Part shown: positions 11,501 to 23,370 of the stretch, one piece after another | How the letters are laid out: each line of letters opens with the position of its first letter | Position numbering within the stretch: position 1 is the stretch's first letter | Origin: Watersipora subatra | Lineage: Eukaryota > Bryozoa > Gymnolaemata > Cheilostomatida > Watersiporidae | Reading direction: 5' to 3' | NCBI RefSeq assembly: GCF_963576615.1 | Contig: NC_088714.1 | Span: 32,892,643 to 32,956,642 of the forward strand | DNA: 64,000 nucleotides | Translations under genes and position numbers: made by a program | The notes under the pieces: model-generated | Database searches by the model: none | Told to the model about the DNA's origin: nothing | Seen by the model: only the letters and a program-made list of their open reading frames with translations

Positions 11501-14410
11501 AATAATTGAATTAGTTCCCAGTTCTCTCTGTTATCCTAAGTCTCTGCTCTGGTAGCTGTTGCTAATTCGACCGGAGGTATTCACAATCGAATGACTAATT
11601 CCAGTGTAAATGTGTCCGCGTATCTGTGGCCCACACTTGACTTGTCAGTCGTCACTAGCCACTCAGACAGAAGCTGCCTGATTAGCTAGGAGTCCCTTTA
11701 GTCTTGAAGCCTTTCCTATCACAGCCTGTTTGTACATTGTTCAAGAGCATTCAAATTTCCTTCATCGCCCAGCGATGAAATCAAGTTTTCCGATAACATA
11801 TTGATAAAAAATGTGCTAATCGTTAGTATAGTAATAGCCTGCAGTCACCTGGCTTTTTCCAGCTGCTCCCTTTATTGGACGCTGACATCATATCAGTTGC
11901 TGGGAATAAATCTGTTAGACAAAAGTGCTCTGGGCAGTCTAAATGGGTATAATTGATTTCATGAATCTCAATATGCCTATTTTATATCTAGGTAGAAAAG
12001 TCGGCCTCCATGTCGATGAAGAGACGTCCAAGAGCCATACGCATAATGGTGAGTTGTTACCTAAATCGGTGCTTGATAAGGTTTTTATTGAAAATTTGAC
12101 AATGAAATTGATCCAATACCTGGTTCAATGCATTGGTCCAAATGTATTTTGCGGAAAGGAAATCAAAGCATTACTTAAAATGCCACTGTAATCTCACTGA
12201 TCAAATGTATATAAGTCGTAGTTTACTTTGGCCGTATCTTCTCAAGGAAATATTTTAACATCATGGCACAGGTGTGATGTACCAGCCAGTCGTCGTTGAG
12301 TGTTTAGCCTGCACAACCAGTTTTATTAAAATTTTACCTTAGTATAATTATTGTCGGTTTCATTTTAATGATCAGTTGAGATCAGTATCGTTAAAAAGTT
12401 GGACCAGACAGGGGAACTAAATCCAAGTTTCAACAACAAATGTCCCCAAGTTAATGTCTGGCAACACTTGGTCCTTTGCCATTTGACACACTCAAGATAC
12501 CGAAATAATGCCATGCTCCCATATATGCAATGAATAAGTAATGCTATGCTCCCATATATGCAATGAATAAGTAATGCTATGTACCTATATATGCAATGAA
12601 TAAGTAATGCTATGCTCCCATATATGCAATGAATAAGTAATGTTATGCTCCCATATATGCAATGAATAAGTATTGCTATGCTCCCATATATGCAATGAAT
12701 AAGTAATGCTATGCTTCCCTATATGCAATGAATAAGAAGCTTTCTATTTTGTACAGTTTGGGTTTTAGAAACTTCCAAAATCTAGTGAAATTGCAAATGT
12801 GTTGGTTTTTGTTGGAGACCTCGTGTATCTGCGGACACACGGCATTTGAAGTTTGGTTCCTTTCTTATCAGCTAAAATAACCATGACTCGCTTCAACTGG
12901 CTTGTTACACAGCAGCACTGGCAGTAATTACCTGGCAATCAGCCATCTAGGTTAAATTTGAACATCCTGTTTGGTGACTGTTATCAAAGTTCATGCCAAC
13001 ATTCTATAGAAATGAATTAGATTGTGGCTTTTGGAAACAAATTCGGTAAAGTGACCTTGATAGGAATTGTCCATTGTGACCTCGTTAGGTACTCACTGCA
13101 AAAACTCATTCCTAGAAATCCCTTCTGGTAGTAACCTTTGTCTATAAAAACACTGGCAGCTGCCATTTATGGCTGATCACCAGCAGGCCAACTGGATGAC
13201 ATATGGCGGCATTGTTTATAATGTTGAGCATGTATCAAGATATTTGTTTGTAAATATTCGATATAATATACAATATAACATAAACGGACAATGATAGGTA
13301 AATGTACAATATAGGAAAACCACAGAAGAGCTTTAGCTGTCAAGGTGTCTGGTTGATTCAGTAACTGTCATACAGCTTACACTAATTCATGCATAATTTC
13401 CAATATTCTTAGATAAGTTAGCATAGTGCTGCTCTCTTCACCACATTTGCATATGCCAGTGTTGTCTGGATGTTGAAAATTCTCATATTTGTTCAACTAA
13501 AAGAGGCCTGGAAAGGTCATGTTCTATTCTGCTGAGACTTGAATATATTAAAAATCAGTAGAACCCAATCCGAATGAATACGTTATTTGAGTATGTAAAC
13601 AGAATATTTAAACCGCATTTTAGTTTTAAATGTTGTGAAAATAAAAAGGCTTACTTTGCAACATAAACATTTAATTCTAGAATGTAGTATCAAATGTTTA
13701 CACATCCAGTTCCTTTCTCATCAATAATAATGACTGACTAGGGCTGGGCGGACAGACCACGAGTGTAATCATTACTGTCACAAATGACTGGTTGTTTCAC
13801 AAGCTTTATCCGGTTTAGTGCCCATGCGGCTTCTCAATATTCCTTCTGGCAGCATTGATGTCCTTCTCTAATTGCAGACCTATTACTGTTCATCGGTTAT
13901 AGGTTAAACGCTTGTTTGAAGTTACGGTTATTGAATCAGCCCAAGGGACCTGTTACGCAGCTGGTCCTTTCCAAGTGGAGTTCGCAATCATTTCCTCTCA
14001 CCCTTCCCACCAGTCTTAATTCAATTGAATCCCAATGATTTGACCCCTTTTGTTATTGCTTTCATATGCTGGTGTTGTGGTTTCGTAGGCCTGCTGTTAG
14101 CACAAGCGATCTCATCAGCGTGTTGTTTTTAAGCCACTTAGTGACATTTATACAGCATACTAGTATTTTTGGCTTTTTTGTTCAAACATTTCTCCTTTCA
14201 TTTTGATGTATACTGTAGTTGTTTGTGTTTATGTATTCATCGCATTAGTTATATACATTATTACATTTGTAGTGCTTCAGCCCGATAAAGAACGTGTCAG
14301 GGCCACATCGACCTACAACAAGGAGTCAGTATAACAGTAGAGAGATGGTGCTCGCTACGCAGTTCTGTCCTCTTGTACCTGTCGAGTATCCTACAGAAGG
14401 CTACAGTTAA
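2486..14410 (+). CDS. Unrecognised Ser-rich, probably disordered protein (5-6 exons)
   Basis: I do not recognise this protein. Coding exons are 3794-4049, 10363-10923, 11009-11109, 11992-12048 and 14273-14410 (TAA). Each is flanked by AG and GT, and all phases join (1, 1, 0, 0), giving 370 aa from the ATG at 3794. An additional exon at 2481-2593 lies between a pyrimidine-rich TAG acceptor and a GAG|gtaagt donor. It ends in phase 0, contains an ATG at 2486, and would add 36 residues; this part is inferred. The product is rich in Ser, Asp, Asn and Thr, with runs such as SDDFNESDDELISINGDSSS and basic patches (KRKR, PRKR, MKRRPR). The C-terminal part has an FLDLEKMQ stretch, then VEKSASMSMKRRPRAIRIM and CFSPIKN. 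This looks like a disordered nuclear or phospho-regulated protein, but no enzyme domain is visible. Intron 1 (6.3 kb) carries a minisatellite and a hAT-like element. Confidence 0.68.
2666..2966. repeat. Minisatellite with 24-25 bp units in a 74-bp higher-order pattern
   Basis: The repeated core is ggtctcagggtagggtctac with diverged versions. Three unit types can be told apart by their endings: caagatagggtcctac, gggtagggtctacctga and gtagagtcctacgcaa. They recur in the order A-B-C, so the array has a roughly 74-bp higher-order period. It lies in the first putative intron of the 2.5-14.4 kb gene. Confidence 0.85.
4733..4912. repeat. 25-bp minisatellite, about 7 copies
   Basis: The unit is close to ttgatgtcttccattccttc plus aatat. 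Late copies are more diverged (catcc, tttcattt). It lies in the long intron between 4050 and 10362. Confidence 0.85.
7704..8225. mobile_element. Non-autonomous hAT-like element (MITE)
   Basis: The left end is CAGTGGTTCCCAACCAGGGG. The right end, read in reverse complement, is CAGTGGTTGCCAACCTC. CAGTGGTT plus CCAACC is typical of hAT terminal repeats. Similar 8-bp strings lie outside: cactaggg directly before the left end and gactaggg three bases after the right end. These are compatible with a hAT 8-bp target duplication plus a small insertion. The element has no transposase frame. It contains a 40-bp perfect palindrome, and an internal segment (about 7850-7925) recurs inverted at about 17100-17230. 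Confidence 0.75.
7768..7807. repeat. 40-bp perfect palindrome
   Basis: Bases 7768-7787 (tctaagaaatttcatatagc) are followed directly by their exact reverse complement at 7788-7807, with no spacer. The symmetry breaks at the next base on each side. It lies inside the hAT-like element. Confidence 0.95.
9000..9480. other. GC-richer island with short overlapping frames
   Basis: This part of the long intron is clearly richer in G+C than its flanks and contains several CG and GCGCGC strings. Two plus-strand frames (9031-9246 and 9243-9479) overlap by four bases. The minus strand has one frame interrupted by about four stops. No family is recognised. It may be a decayed insertion or a CpG-rich intronic element. 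Confidence 0.3.
12505..12736. repeat. 33-bp minisatellite, 7 copies
   Basis: The unit resembles agtaatgctatgctcccata followed by tatgcaatgaata. Copies differ by single bases (tacctat, cttccct). It lies in the last intron of the 2.5-14.4 kb gene. Confidence 0.9.
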
Positions 14411-15298
14411 CAAGTTGGCGACCCTATCGCTATTTTAAAAGTACGCCGTGTCGACCATAGTTCACGCCGTGTTTGTCATTGATCGTGACAATGCATTGGA
14501 CTGCCGTTACCTTTCAAATTATATTTACTGTACTCCGTTATCTGCGCACTTGAAACTGTGACAGCATTATGTTATTATTAGATTATGCTGTTTGCTGGTT
14601 GATCTCAGCGTCTATTTATATCGTTTAGTCTCTAGAATATAACAATTATATATGATTTTAATGGAAGATATATTTGAGACCATGCATTTTCTTTTTCAGC
14701 TCACCGAGCTTTCATATTGGCTACATTATTACGTTTATTCCCTTTCTAATCCCATTGTCTCTATGTACTGCAACAGTAGCGTTAGCATTGTGTTGCTCCT
14801 CCCTCGCTGTAGTTGTCTCATTTTTTAAAGTTTTTGTATATCATTTATAGAACCTTCTCTGCCTTATGATCTTTGTATTTTTTTGCAAGAGATACTAAAG
14901 CCTTGCATGTTCAACTGACACCCTGACATGTTCAACTGGTTATTTGCTTGTTCTTTTTGAGTTTGACCGTCATATTTTCAGGTATGGCTGTCACTATCCA
15001 ACGACCATATTGTTTTGCTAGAAACGGCTTTGCTGAATAACTCAAAATGTAAAGCTTCAGGGTAACAAAGAGGTAAAAAATATGGGCTTTAAAACGAAAA
15101 AAGGCTCCCTTGATTTGATGTAAACCTTGATGCAATGAATTTGAACTTGTTGGAAATTGTCACACCTGTTGTAGTAGACGCACAACTCCATAATGCCAGG
15201 TTGCCAATCCAGCTTGGCTGTACCGTTGCTCATGTGGTGAAAGCTTGGATCATATTCATATCAGATCATATTTTGCTGCTTGGTTCCAGCAGTAAACT
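14411..15298. other. 3' flank of the first gene; no gene seen
   Basis: This follows the TAA at 14408-14410 and should include the 3' UTR. I saw no clear AATAAA close to the stop and no coding signal. Confidence 0.45.
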
Positions 15299-15560
15299 AT
15301 AAGTAACTCGCTGTGCTGCCTGGGTAATAAACAAGTCTGGACAGAAAATTGATTTGTATTTAACATATAATAACATTTGCCGTTCTAACTTTCAAACTTC
15401 ATATCATGGAGGAAAAGGTTTTGTGCAGGACAACTAAATTAAAAATATTAAAACAACTGTAAAGGTTTTTAAACAACTAAGTTTAAAATTTCTTGAAAGA
15501 AGTGTTTTGTTGAAATAAATTAGATAGGAAAAACAAAAATGTGAAGGTTTTTAAATGTAA
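15299..15560 (+). repeat. Diverged copy of the CCCGGCGTTGCCCG family
   Basis: It begins with a diverged head (gctgtgctgcctgggtaata). This is followed by acagaaaattgatttgtatt and taacatataataacatttgc, the same order of blocks seen at 19.0, 20.0, 20.4, 22.7 and 53.3 kb. Confidence 0.7.
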
Positions 15561-17099
15561 ATGTGAACTCATTAGAGAGTAATGGCTAAATATAGTCTAT
15601 TTGGCTAACGATTGCAATCAAAAATTATTTGGTATACAATTATAATATGATTTCAGTTCGTTTCAGTGTTGGCATGCAAAAGTTGGCATGCGAAAATATC
15701 GTAGGCTGTAGACGTACATAGAGTGGTACAAAAACCCATAATCATTATCTAATGCAATCACCTCTTAGTAAAAATCATCATCATTAACAGAAATACCATG
15801 AAACCTTAGTAACTATAAGTACCTACAATGACTTTAGTGCATTTCGGGGTTATGATCTGCAAGATATAACATTATAATGTACTACATGGAGAGTTCTTAC
15901 CTTGGAGACAGACGTGCAACCTAAACGCTGAATTTAACTTATATGAATTTAATTTGCTAAACACATACTTGAAGGAAATTTCAGTATGTATTTTAGTAAA
16001 CTTCAAACTTTTAACAGAAGTATTATCATTTATTGGTGAATCGTGTTTATGATAACGAATACCGGATATAATGGATACGAATAACTCGCCATGGCGAGTT
16101 CAGTGACGTGTATCTTTGAATAACGTATATAATCGGTAGGGGAGGAGTAGGATAGATGGTCACAGTGGATATATAGGTCACCCCTTATTGTAGGAGCTGT
16201 GTTATCTGTGAATGTTTTCCACTGCCATAATCTTTTTAGCCAATCAACAAAGAGCCCACGGTTGTCATTTTTAACATTTTTTAACATACAAAGAGCTGCA
16301 GGTGAGGTGCCTTATGTTTGCAAACTTTAACTATTTCTAGTAAGTCAACGCTGGTTGGGTCTTTGTAATTATTAAAAAGATGCTATGAATTTTAATTTTA
16401 TATCAAAGTTGAACATTAAATGAGCCAATCAATGCATTTTGACAAACATTTAAAACTGTTTAATCCCAAAAATTATCAAATTACTAATGTTTTGACTGAG
16501 GATACGTGGACCATGCCATGGTAGGATAGGTGAACCAGGTGGTCCAAGTATCCCACATGAATGCAGAGATATACCTGAAAGATTAGGAAGGTGGCCCATC
16601 TATCCTATTTTTTCATTATTCCAGATAATCATGCCCCAATTTTACAAAAAGAGAAAGACAGAGAAGCGGTACCCAAGAATATGATTATAAATGCTGTCAA
16701 AGAAGTAGCATAGGATAAGATAACTATAAACTCATTCTAGGGCAGCGGACTATGTATCCTCCGTACCGGCTCATGTGTCCTCTTTAAAAGGATACATGAG
16801 CCACACTTTTAAAACTCACTTTTCATCAAATGCTTTTGTGCAGTAGTTAATGCCCTTATAGTATTGTACCAAACGCTTTAACGCATGGCGACATGAAATA
16901 AAAAGTATTTTTGGCACTTTTGGCAGAATATATTCAGATAACAAATTATTAGCACTTTTGGAGGCCCATGTATCTTACTCCTCCCCTACACTAATCGCCA
17001 AATTTCAAGTTTGAGATAAACTATTGTTGATTTCGTGGGCCGAACAAATTTTTGCCCTTACGAAAAAAAGACGACCAAGCATCGTGTTGCATATACTTA

Positions 17100-17235
17100 G
17101 ATCCCAAAATATTTTAATATAATTGAGAAGAATTGGCCTTGACCCCAGATATAGTAATTGAGCATTGTGAAAAATATTTCTTAACAGGGGCATCGTAACG
17201 CGTGGCCGCATTGGTAAAATAATCAGTGTGCGCTA
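17100..17235 (-). repeat. Inverted fragment shared with the 7.7-kb hAT-like element
   Basis: It contains ggccttgaccccagatatag and, further on, ttcttaacaggggcatcgta. These are the reverse complement of about 7850-7925 with a few changes, so it is a second, opposite-strand copy of the same family interior. Confidence 0.7.
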
Positions 17236-18285
17236 TAGCCAGAATGACAGCCACAGTTTGAGAAATATATATATAGATAAAATAATTCTTCACAGATTTT
17301 TTTAATTTTACTAATACTGATCGAAACAGTGATGAGGTTAAAAAGTACTCCAGAATTTTTAGGCTGTAAAATTTATTGCTTGATCAGTACTCCACTAATC
17401 TTCTTATTTTTGTGTCAACCATATGCATTACATAATTGTGTTGATAAATGCCATTTGGTTTTGGATTGCTGGTGTATAGACGCTGAATCTAATTTCATAC
17501 TGCTTGGGTTGGTAACTTTTTAGAATCATTAATTTTCAATTGGAATTGAATATGAAATATGGCTATTTGGCAATGCACTATTTGAGTGGTTGTTTTGTAC
17601 TTATGATCAAACAACTATAGGAAACGGTCGTAATTACGTTACAAAAAGGTTCAATTCAATGCCTCTAGTACAGGAGAAATATATGTTTAGCTTTGGAAAA
17701 AGAGGCTTTGGAGAGGCACACTTATGTTAAAGTCACTGAATGGGAATACAGAGATAAAACTGTCTTCTTGACACTAGCAACAAGTTGCGAGTCAGGTGTC
17801 TACATTGGACCAATAATTCATTCACATAGACAAGGGTATCTTCCAACAAAATGGACTTTGCTACATTTGCAGTGATACTGGCAATAATTGCCAGTGATAC
17901 TTCACGCGTGATACGGTTTTCTATTATAAATTTCGTATGTAAATTGGGTGTATTTTAACATGTTCACGGGTCACTTGAAATACTTGCAGATACAATTGGC
18001 CAGTTATATGATTGTACTAGCGAAATGCTCGGCGTTGCACGGGGTATTAAAACCAGCTTATAAACAGTGACGGGTAATGTAGTTGCCTGCCCCTTGCCAT
18101 TAGTCCAGCACATTACCAATGGCTAATTTGAGTAAGCTAGTACTTTGAGTAATTACCAATAAGAGCCGTGAGAGCAAGCATAAAATGACGTTGCGTAGAG
18201 GTGTATGCGTATTTTCACCCGCATAGTGACATAATCGCCTATTGAGTACATCAAATCTTGAGTACACCAAATCTTGAGTACATCA

Positions 18286-18430
18286 AATCTTGGTAAGGTA
18301 TTTGCCTGGCGAATGGGAGGTTCCGAGATCAAATCTTCTGCAATACGAATTCTTCATTCAAATATTCTAATAGCTATAGCTGAACAAAGCGAATTACACA
18401 CAAGCTTTGATCTTTATATACAAACTAGCT
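18286..18430 (+). mobile_element. Possible tRNA-derived SINE fragment
   Basis: It has a degenerate internal B-box-like string (ccgagatcaaatcttctgc) and ends with gatctttatatacaaac, similar to the ends of the copies at 22.0 and 25.3 kb. Three imperfect copies of ttgagtacatcaaatc lie just before it. Confidence 0.35.
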
Positions 18431-18739
18431 GCATTACCCGCCTACAGGAACAGATTCACGTGCAGCATAAGGTTTATTGAGTTGTCTTTCATACTGTAAA
18501 ACAACTCCAAATATGCAGTCTACTGAAATTGTTGTCCTGATCAGAGTATACATGCACATATACATGTCAATGTTGGGGAGAACAATGGAAATCTGCAATG
18601 TGCTTTACAGCTAGATGCGTGTTAAATCTAGTAAATATTCTAGATTCATGTGTCTAGATTCATGCATCTGTTCATACCTGTCTATATTTGCAGTTGACGA
18701 TTGCGCACTTCTGCCGCTGAGCCCCCGCCTCGGCTGACC

Positions 18740-18900
18740 AGTCTTTACCCGCTTCGCACTTGACAATCGCGCTCTTGCACTCCCCTCATAATCAATCGCA
18801 TCGCAATCAATCGCCTCGCAATCAATCGGCCCGCACCCGCCTCGCAATCAATCGCTTTGCACTCACCTCGCAACCAATCGCCTCGCACTCGCAATCTCAT
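18740..18900. repeat. Degenerate CAATCAATCGCCTCG simple repeat
   Basis: Several imperfect copies of caatcaatcgcctcgc occur in a GC-richer patch. The frames on both strands here (18760-19128 plus, 18611-18847 minus) are low-complexity by-products, not genes. Confidence 0.6.
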
Positions 18901-18989
18901 TCATCCGGAAAGCCGCGCCTGGAGACTCTCGCTGTACTCGGGACGAAAAAGGTCTCCCGCGCATCCCCGAGTGACGCCACGGCCCCAAG

Positions 18990-20640
18990 CCTAGCTGTGC
19001 TGCCCGGCGTTGCCCGAGTAGTAAAAAAAGTCTTTGCACAGAAAATTGATTTGTATTTAACATATAACAACATTTGCCATTCTAACTTTCAAACTACATA
19101 TCATGAAATAAGTGTTTTGTGTAGTTGAAATAAATTAAGAGAGAAAATAAAACAACTGTGAAGGTTTTTAAACTTTTTCAAACAACTGCAACTTTCAAAC
19201 TTCATATCATGAGGAAAAGGTTTTCTGCCAGTAAAATAAATTTAAAAAAATAAAACAATTGTAAAAGGGATTAGATGTAAATTTCAAATAATTAGCCAGT
19301 AATAGCTAAATTAAGTTGGTTTTGCGACAATTACAATGAAAAATGATACGGTAATGATACAATTAATACAAACTGAGAAAACAAAATAAAATTCATGAAT
19401 ATGTTGAATTAATCGTAGCAATTCTTGCATAAAAGTGTGTGGGTATAAAAAGGTTACTGTCCCACCAAAAACTATCCACCAATTCTTTGAATACGACGAT
19501 ACTAAAAATATGACAGAATATCATAGTATTTTGTAGTTGAAATTTTATTAGAACAATGTCTGCCAAAAATGGTTAAATAAAAGAATAATATTAATAATAA
19601 AGATTGGAAACTAATCAAGTAATAATAACAGTAATAAGAAAATGAATAATGTTTAAACTTCAAACGCGATACTCAATTTATGTTTAAAAGAATGCAAGTT
19701 GAAATGATAACGATGAAACAAACTTTAAAAAACTTATATTATAAACTTCAAAAGTCATAAGAAATTTATAAATGTAATAAGAGAATTTAAATTTATATAT
19801 CTATGTATATATTTCTCAAAGTATGTAAATGTATGTAAATATAAGAGAGTGGAGAATAACTGATATTTGCAATCTTACAAGTTAAATCTTACAGTAATCT
19901 TACCAATGTTTGTTGTAAAATGTGAAATTAATTACGAAAAACTAATTGGTTAGGTTTAAAAGGAAAGATGTAGAAGCTAATACATCTAGCTGTACAACCC
20001 AGCGTTGCCCGCGTAATAAAAAAACGGAACAGAAAATTGATTTGTATTTAACATATAACAACATTTGCCATTCTACCTAAAACTGCTGAAGGAAATGAAC
20101 ATGACCCACTATCACGAACAGCGGCAAATCCAACGTTATTAAGTAGTGGAGATAAGAGAATTTAAATATCTACTATATGTAAATGTATGTAAATATAAGA
20201 TAGTGGAGAATAACTGATACTTGCAATCTTACACGATAAATCTTACAGCAATCTTACAAATGTTTGTTGTAAAATGTGAAAATAATTACGAAAAACCAAC
20301 TGGTTAGATTTAACAGGAAAGGTGTGTAAGCTAATACATCTAGCTGTACAACCCAGCGTTGCCCGGGTAATAAAAAAAACACTGAACAGAAAATTGATTT
20401 GTATTTAACATATAACAACATTTGCCATTTTACCTAAAGCAACTGTGAAGGGTTTCAAATTTACTTTGTCAAACTACTTTTAAACTTCATATAATGACAA
20501 AAAGGTTTCGTGCAGGTCAAATAATCTTTAAAAATAAAACGACTATAAAGGGTTTAGATGTAACAGTGAAATAATTAGCAAGTAATAGCTAAATCGAGTC
20601 TGTTTTGCTACGATTGCAATATGAGATGATTCGGTAATGA
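18990..20640 (+). repeat. Cluster of CCCGGCGTTGCCCG-family copies
   Basis: Heads occur at about 18995 (gctgtgctgcccggcgttgc), 19990 and 20341 (agctgtacaacccagcgttg). Each is followed by acagaaaattgatttgtatt and a shared AT-rich body with gtaatgatacaattaata or ataagatagtggagaataac. All copies point the same way, consistent with local duplication or repeated insertion. No reverse-transcriptase or transposase frame is visible, so I leave the class open. Confidence 0.8.
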
Positions 20641-21600
20641 TACAATTAATACAAACTGAGAAAACAAAATAACATTCGTGAATATGTTGAATTAATAATA
20701 ACAATTCTTGCATAAGTGTGTATAAAAAAGTTACTGTTCCACCAACAGATATCCACCAAAACTCTGAATACGACGATACTGCTACAACGATATGTTATGT
20801 AAAAGTAAATTATTGTAGTGTCTTTGTCTGATCGAAGGTGAGAGAATATAGATGTTACTCCTACTCGAGATAATACATTATTGTCCACGTGAAAAGTAGT
20901 GACCTTAATAGCGATTTAGCAATTAAACCTTAAGAAAAGCCAGAAATAGAGGTTCACAAAAACGGCATCGTGTTTCATAGAATTAATAAAATTTAGTCGC
21001 CAAATTCTAATATCGAGAGAGTCTATTGTCGATATCGTTTTGCCGAAAACAAATTAGCCCTAATACGTCGAGGACAAAAAAGCATCGCGTGTCATGTAGC
21101 TAAAAGAAAGCCGTAGAGTTGTCATTATTACGTCATTTTGGGGTGAAAACGGCAAACGATGAATAGGTTATGAGGCGCAATAACCGGAGAATCCCGTTAA
21201 CGCGCCCTAGATACCTAGTAGCGGCTAATAGTCGAAAACGTACGGTACTCTATAAGGCGGACAATCAATCACGCAGACAGACAACGATTGCCGTTTATAT
21301 AGTAGATGTATATAGATATGACTTTGCCCACATCAAAGGAATTTTTTGGACAAATGCTTTTTGAGTTATTTGAAACTAACAAAATTTATCTCCAGTTTGA
21401 ATTAGTATTAACACAAAATAAACAATTTAAAATGAAATATAATTGTTATAAAATATGAACATTACTGTTTGTGAAATTGTTTCCATTCAACTTTCACCAC
21501 ATTGCCCTTCAAGTTATCTACAGTGTTATTCAGTCATACGCTGCCGATGTCGATGTCGTTATGAAAAACTATGGAATGCAGTCTTACAAGTAATCAGTAC

Positions 21601-21960
21601 ACTGGATGTCTAGTGTGCTGTGAGAGATCTGACACTGGATGTCTAGTGTGCTGTGAGAGATCTGACACTGGGTGTCTAGTGTGCTGTGAGAGATCTGACA
21701 CTGGATGTCTAGTGTGCTGTGAGAGATCTGACACTGGGTGTCTAGTGTGCTGTGAGAGATCTGACACTGGGTGTCTAGTGTGCTGTGAGAGATCTGACAC
21801 TGGATGTCTAGTGTGCTGTGAGAGATCTGACACTGGGTGTCTAGTGTGCTGTGAGAGATCTGACACAGGGTATCTAGTGTGCTGTGAGAGATCTGACACT
21901 GGGTGTCTAGTGTGCTGTGAGAGATCTGACACTGGATGTCTAGTGTGCTGTGAGAGATCG
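21601..21960. repeat. 33-bp minisatellite, 11 copies, open on both strands
   Basis: The unit starts ggatgtctagtgtgctgtga and continues gagatctgacact. Copies are almost identical; ggatg versus gggtg is the main difference. Because 33 is a multiple of 3, long frames stay open: 21571-22029 on plus (an 11-residue TGCLVCCERSD repeat) and 21594-21977 on minus (HTRHPVSDLSQ). No flanking exon structure supports translation, so I treat it as a minisatellite. Confidence 0.9.
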
Positions 21961-22032
21961 TCAGCTGTAATAACCATATGTAAAATTATTGGGCAGCAGC
22001 AGCAGCCAGTGAAGTGGTGCAGTTATTAGGGT

Positions 22033-22347
22033 GTTGGTGAACCATGCATTGGTAAAATCCCGAGTTCAAATCCCTCATGACTCAATAGTTCTCATACCTA
22101 TCAAACGCGGCTTAGCACCAACATACATGGCTTTTATAGTAAAGACTACTGAATAAGTAGGTGCACAATTATTCCATAGTAATTCCAGATACAAGGAGTG
22201 TAAAGGACTGTTTGCCTGTTTACAGAACTGAAAGTTCAGAGTTCATTTCCAATGTGAAGCGGATTTGTCGTTCTTGTAACCTTATCGCTATCACTAAACA
22301 CCTGAATGATAGACCAACAAGTGATAAACACCGAGATTTATATACGT
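22033..22347 (+). mobile_element. tRNA-derived SINE
   Basis: The 5' part has an A-box-like start and a clear B box (gagttcaaatccc at about 22061). It ends with caccgagatttatatacgtg, matching the end of the inverted copy at 25.3 kb. A small polymerase-III-type element fits. The open frame 22161-22418 is incidental. Confidence 0.55.
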
Positions 22348-22682
22348 GTACATGGGTTATCATTATTAACATAAGCGTAGCAAAAGCTTTATTCAGCTTC
22401 CAGGCTCTATCTATATGACCTCACTCTAGCAAACAATGCTATTTGAAGTGCTAATCTGGAGTAGCTTTATTGCAGTCTGTTTCGCTTTTGCTAACAGCTG
22501 TACAAGTTAGCCAAATAGATAAAAAAATTATAGCCATTTGTATTATTTATTTAACATTTGGGCTCTCATGCGTTAATGATGCACACAGATATGAGGCGGT
22601 ACAAGTTTGCATCTACTTCCTTATATATAGTCGAGTGTCAACATATTAAATTAATCTGCTCTATTGTTTGTTATATATATGT

Positions 22683-23103
22683 ACTAGCTGTGCCACCCGG
22701 CGTTGCCCGTGTAATAGAAGAGTCTTTGGACAGAAAATTGATTTGTATTTAACATATAACAACATTTGAAATTATAACTTTCAAAGTACATATTATGAGA
22801 GAAGTGTGTCGTGTAGTTGAAATAAATTAAGAGAAAAATAAAAACAACTGTAAAGGTTTTAAAACTTTGTCAAACAACTGTACCTTTCAAGCTAGTAGCC
22901 TGGCATATTGCCAATGGAAAACTCCACTAAGCTAGTTACCGGTAATAAGCCTAAAAGGTTAGGCTTCCATTGACGGTAAGCCATGACTTTGAGTCTGTAT
23001 TGTTGTCCAGCTCAGTTGTTCTAATAATAGCTATAGCCGGATTTCCAACAGACGGACTTTCAGACGGACTTTCAGATGGACTTTGAGAAATATATATATG
23101 TAT
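22683..23103 (+). repeat. Complete-looking copy of the CCCGGCGTTGCCCG family
   Basis: The copy starts ctagctgtgccacccggcgt and ends with tandem cagacggactt strings and ttgagaaatatatatatg. It is about 420 bp with no coding frame. The tail string also occurs alone near 17245-17275. This is the best copy for defining the ends of the family. Confidence 0.75.
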
Positions 23104-23370
23104 ATAGAAACCCTATTTCAGGGTTTGACTGTATCAAAATAGCTTATATGTTAATAATCATGCAACTAACTTCATTGAGGTGTAAGTTAGTATTTATAAA
23201 CACATGATTATATTGCTTTGTGTCTAACTATATTTACTTTTATTGTCTCTGAATTTTAACCAAAGTAAGGCGGTCTATTTTGTTTAACTCAGAAAAGTAG
23301 GACTTTGGCATTTTCATATTATTCTGCTATAAAAGTATGTGTATGTCTAACGAAAGAGCTACAATTACAT

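Noticed and set aside
16083-16100. 18-bp palindrome aactcgccatggcgagtt
   Set aside because: It is perfect but short, with no related copies or context seen.
18611-19128. Frames of 66-122 codons on both strands
   Set aside because: They come from the CAATCAATCG simple repeat and the head of a dispersed repeat, and the amino-acid content is low complexity.
21594-22029. CRISPR-like array of direct repeats
   Set aside because: Units are contiguous 33-bp tandem copies without unique spacers, in animal DNA.
22033-22085. Functional tRNA gene
   Set aside because: A B box is present, but no cloverleaf with paired acceptor and anticodon arms can be formed; a SINE fits better.
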